64,000 bases of DNA, from assembly GCA_022844405.1 (NCBI GenBank), contig JALHLV010000004.1:62001-126000 (forward strand), in the 5' to 3' direction. The notes beneath the pieces are model-generated. The model searched no databases and was not told where the DNA came from. It saw only the letters and a list, made by a program, of their open reading frames with translations. The stretch is from Sphingomonadales bacterium (GTDB taxonomy: Bacteria > Pseudomonadota > Alphaproteobacteria > SMXS01). Numbering within the stretch: position 1 is the first letter of the stretch; each line of letters begins with the position of its first letter. Positions 61,574-64,000 of the stretch are shown one piece after another. The translations under genes and the position numbers were made by a program.

Positions 61574-63430
61574 TCAGCCCAGGTCGATGACGCCGTCGCC
61601 CGGCGTCTTGTCGAACAGCCTCGCTTCCAGGCCGGCGCGGCGCTCCAGCGCGGCGCGCTGGTTGACGTAGCCCTTCTCGGTGATCTCGTGGTGCTCCATG
61701 GACGGCGGCTCCTCCATCAGCAGCGCCCGCTGGATACGGGTGGACGAGCCTGGCCTGGCCGTGTTGTGCGCCTTCAGGCCGTTGCGGATGTGCTCGATCA
61801 CCTTCGGATGGCGGATCAGCCCGGCCACCGGCACATCCTCGCCGACGCCGGCGATCTTGCGGCAGGCGGCCACGTTGGGCCACAGCAGCGAGCCGACGAA
61901 ATCCTTGTCATGGCCGGCGATCAGGTTGTCGGCCACTGCCGGCGCGCAGGCGTCGTTCACCTGCACCCGCAGGGTGCCCACCGACACGAAGGTGCCCGAG
62001 GTCAGCTTGAAGTCCTCGACGACCCGGCCGTTGAAGCGCAGGCCCTGGTTGATGTCGTCCTCGTCGACCAGCGCCAGCGCGTCGCCGATCTTGTAGAAGC
62101 CTTCCTCGTCGAACGCCTCGGCGGTCTTCTCGGGCTGGCGGTAATAGCCCGTGAAGATGTTCGGGCCCTTCACCCGAACCTCCAGCTTGTCGCCATTGGG
62201 CACCAGCTTCAGCGTGGTGCCGGGCATGGGCAGGCCCACATTGCCGGTGCCCTCGATGGGCCAGTGCAGGGTCGAGGACACCGGGCCGGTCTCGGTCGAG
62301 CCCCAGCCGGTGCGGAACAGCAGCCGCTGCCCGGTCTCGCGCACCGCCAGGTCCTGGTAGCGCTGCCAGATCTCGTGCGGCAGGCTGGCGCCGCCATAAC
62401 CCAGCTTGCGCACGTTGGAGAAGAAGTGGCGGGCGAGCGCCCTGTCCTCCTCCAGCGCGTGCACCACCAGCGCATGACCGGCGGCGACCGACAGATATTC
62501 GGTCGCCGCGATCTCGCGCAGATTTTCCACCGTGCGGCCGAGGAACTCGGGCAGCGGCTTGCCGTCGTCGATATAGAACGACCCGCCATGGCTCAACACG
62601 CCGTTGAAGTTGGAATTGCCGCCATAGCAGTGGTTCCACGGCAGCCAGTCGACCAGCACCGGCACATAGTCTGGATCGCGCGGAAAGATGATCTCGCCCG
62701 CCTTCTGGTTCGAGCACATCATCCGCTGGGTCTGCGCCACGCCTTTCGGCATGCCGGTCGAGCCCGAGGTGAACAGGTACTTGCCGACGGTGTCCGGGCC
62801 GGTCTTTTCATAAGCCGCCATCACCGCGGCAGTGGGCGTCGTCGCGGTCAGGTCGTTGAACGGTGTGGCCCTGAAGCCGCGCGGTGGATCGTCATGGACC
62901 ACCAGTTCGACGCCGTCCAGGTTCAGCGAGGCGAGCGCGCCCTCGAACGGCGTGCCCTGCTCGACGAAGATCAGCTTCGGCTCGATCAGGTCGAAGACAT
63001 GGTGCAGCTTCGAATGCGCGCCGGGCATGGTCGAATAGGCGGTGGCGACCGGCGAGGCGGGAACGCCCACCTGCATCGCGGCCATCACCAGCAGCGCCTG
63101 GTTGATCGAGTTTCCGGACAGGATCATCACCGGCTTCGACGCGTCGAGGCCGCGGTCGAGCAGCGCCTGCGAGAGGGCATTCACCTTTCTGAGGCCCTCG
63201 CCATAGGTGATGCTTTCCCACGTCCGGTCCTTAGCGCGCTGGGCGATCCACAGCCGGTCCGGCGCCTGCGCCGCCCATCTGTGCAGGAAGGCGACCACGT
63301 TGGGTTCGTAGTCGCCCAGCTCCAGCAGCGTATCGACGATGATGCTGCCGTCGGCACGGCGGGTCATCTTGCCCTGCGGCAGCGCGTGCGGGATCGGCAG
63401 GAACGGGGCGAGATTGGTCTTCTGGTCCAT
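61574..63430 (-). CDS. feruloyl-CoA synthase-like ligase
   Basis: 618 residues from ATG 63430 (GAGG box); the open frame reaches upstream but overlaps the hydratase gene. Adenylation motifs: FTSGSTGMPKGV, YGGASLPHEIW, WGSTETGPVSS, FYKIGDALALVD and, at the C-terminus, a region with lysine in GYVNQRAAL. The length and the N-terminal GSIIVDTLLELGDYEPNVVAFL match feruloyl-CoA synthases, which activate ferulate, p-coumarate or related acids. The lysine of the C-terminal subdomain is not in its classical context. Neighbour is an enoyl-CoA hydratase. Confidence 0.85.
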   Translation of the reverse strand: MDQKTNLAPFLPIPHALPQGKMTRRADGSIIVDTLLELGDYEPNVVAFLHRWAAQAPDRLWIAQRAKDRTWESITYGEGLRKVNALSQALLDRGLDASKPVMILSGNSINQALLVMAAMQVGVPASPVATAYSTMPGAHSKLHHVFDLIEPKLIFVEQGTPFEGALASLNLDGVELVVHDDPPRGFRATPFNDLTATTPTAAVMAAYEKTGPDTVGKYLFTSGSTGMPKGVAQTQRMMCSNQKAGEIIFPRDPDYVPVLVDWLPWNHCYGGNSNFNGVLSHGGSFYIDDGKPLPEFLGRTVENLREIAATEYLSVAAGHALVVHALEEDRALARHFFSNVRKLGYGGASLPHEIWQRYQDLAVRETGQRLLFRTGWGSTETGPVSSTLHWPIEGTGNVGLPMPGTTLKLVPNGDKLEVRVKGPNIFTGYYRQPEKTAEAFDEEGFYKIGDALALVDEDDINQGLRFNGRVVEDFKLTSGTFVSVGTLRVQVNDACAPAVADNLIAGHDKDFVGSLLWPNVAACRKIAGVGEDVPVAGLIRHPKVIEHIRNGLKAHNTARPGSSTRIQRALLMEEPPSMEHHEITEKGYVNQRAALERRAGLEARLFDKTPGDGVIDLG

Positions 63431-63455
63431 GCGGGGCCTCGGCGTCCTTTGAACG

Positions 63456-64000
63456 TCAACGTCCGGTGAATTGGGGCGGCCGCTTCTCCAGGAAGCTGGC
63501 GACGCCCTCCTTGTGGTCTTCGGTCTGGAACAGGATGCCCAGGATGTGGGCGATCCAGCTGCCGATCTCGCGGTGATCGCCATAGGTGGTCTTGCGCAGC
63601 CCTTCCTTCAGGTGCTGCACGGCGAGCGGCGGGTTGGCGGCGATCTTTGCCGCCAGCGCATAGGCCGCCGGCATCAGCTCGGCATGGGGCACGGTCTTGA
63701 GCACCAGGCCGATGCGCTCGGCCTCGGCCGCGTCGATGACGTCGCCGGTGAACAGCAGCTCGGCGGCCTTCTGCACGCCGACGATCAGCGGCAGCCGCGT
63801 CAGGCCGCCCAGGTCGGTGATCAGGCCGCGCTTGACGAACAGCTCGGCGAATTTGGCCTTGTCCGAGGCGATGCGGATGTCGGCCATCAGCGCCACGTCC
63901 ATACCCCAGCCCATGGCCGCGCCGTTGACGGCGGCGATGATCGGCTTGCCGCAGTCCATGATCGCGGTGGCGGCGGGCGTCGGTACCGGCTTGACGCGGG
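63456..64000 (-). CDS. enoyl-CoA hydratase/isomerase family protein (5' end outside window)
   Basis: About 180 C-terminal residues are visible, beginning inside KPVPTPAATAIMDCGKP. Crotonase hallmarks: KPIIAAVNGAAMGWGMDVALMADIRIASD (oxyanion hole region in pieces), FVKRGLITDLGGLTRLPLIVG, and the C-terminal helices ending FLEKRPPQFTGR. It hydrates enoyl-CoA or acts as a lyase on hydroxycinnamoyl-CoA, which would suit the neighbouring feruloyl-CoA synthase-like gene. The catalytic Glu cannot be checked in the missing part. Gap to that gene is 25 bases. Confidence 0.87.
   Translation of the reverse strand, partial: RVKPVPTPAATAIMDCGKPIIAAVNGAAMGWGMDVALMADIRIASDKAKFAELFVKRGLITDLGGLTRLPLIVGVQKAAELLFTGDVIDAAEAERIGLVLKTVPHAELMPAAYALAAKIAANPPLAVQHLKEGLRKTTYGDHREIGSWIAHILGILFQTEDHKEGVASFLEKRPPQFTGR

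Overview
The window looks like chromosomal DNA of a GC-rich alphaproteobacterium; the genus cannot be fixed from the sequence alone. Reasons: very high GC coding DNA throughout, one tRNA-Pro(CGG) with encoded CCA, and the divergent arrangement of a DUF2007 protein and a TrmN6-like methyltransferase next to an octaprenyl-diphosphate-synthase-like gene, an order familiar in this class. The two genes at the window edges are cut. Genes are densely packed on both strands, many with 1-4 base overlaps, and shine-dalgarno-like GGAG/AGGGG boxes often pick the start.

Layout. 1-10 kb: end of an acyl-CoA-dehydrogenase-type flavoprotein, a stand-alone ATP-grasp enzyme, cupin, DUF2141, a 22-residue membrane peptide, a phospholipase-D/cardiolipin synthase, a PAN-domain secreted protein, TspO, a membrane-anchored Mrr-like protein that lacks the usual catalytic lysine, a methyltransferase and a PAS-PAS-GGDEF-EAL protein. 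10-16 kb: a carotenoid-oxygenase gene next to a TetR gene with a 23-bp palindrome between them, then PNPOx-like, alpha/beta hydrolase and two VOC proteins. 16-21 kb: RsuA-type pseudouridine synthase followed by a small glycan cluster (GT14 glycosyltransferase, sulfotransferase, myo-inositol-oxygenase-like protein, UDP-galactopyranose mutase). 21-32 kb: beta-lactamase-fold hydrolase, TonB-domain protein, Na/Pi transporter, small envelope proteins, alpha/beta hydrolase, MFS and APC transporters, TrmN6-like, DUF2007, polyprenyl synthase.

32.7-34 kb is the most unusual stretch: a complete tRNA-Pro, a Phd/YefM-PIN toxin-antitoxin pair with an operator-like inverted repeat, then a partial copy of the same tRNA (35 identical bases), followed by a decayed CYTH-domain fragment. 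It reads as a minimal tRNA-bracketed islet. 34-50 kb: Deg-type protease, hemin-degrading-factor-like protein, two class III aminotransferases, a fatty-acid-type CoA ligase with an 8-bp inverted repeat upstream, divergent from an SDR - wax ester synthase/DGAT - lipase - MarR operon preceded by two CTGC-N3-GCAA boxes, a hybrid histidine kinase, and an MBL-fold hydrolase.

50-64 kb: TonB-dependent receptor, YnfA, a long-chain-type CoA ligase, a roughly 260-bp nested inverted-repeat element, a QueD/PTPS homolog with tyrosine at the catalytic cysteine position, a low-GC patch, another CoA ligase, an SDR, a second toxin-antitoxin pair whose promoter region is a perfect 17-bp inverted repeat, and a catabolic run of feruloyl-CoA-synthase-like ligase, enoyl-CoA hydratase and SnoaL-like protein. 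Four adenylate-forming CoA ligases, the SDRs, hydrolases, hydratase and wax-ester synthase together suggest a lipid and aromatic-acid degrading, storage-lipid making lifestyle (inference).
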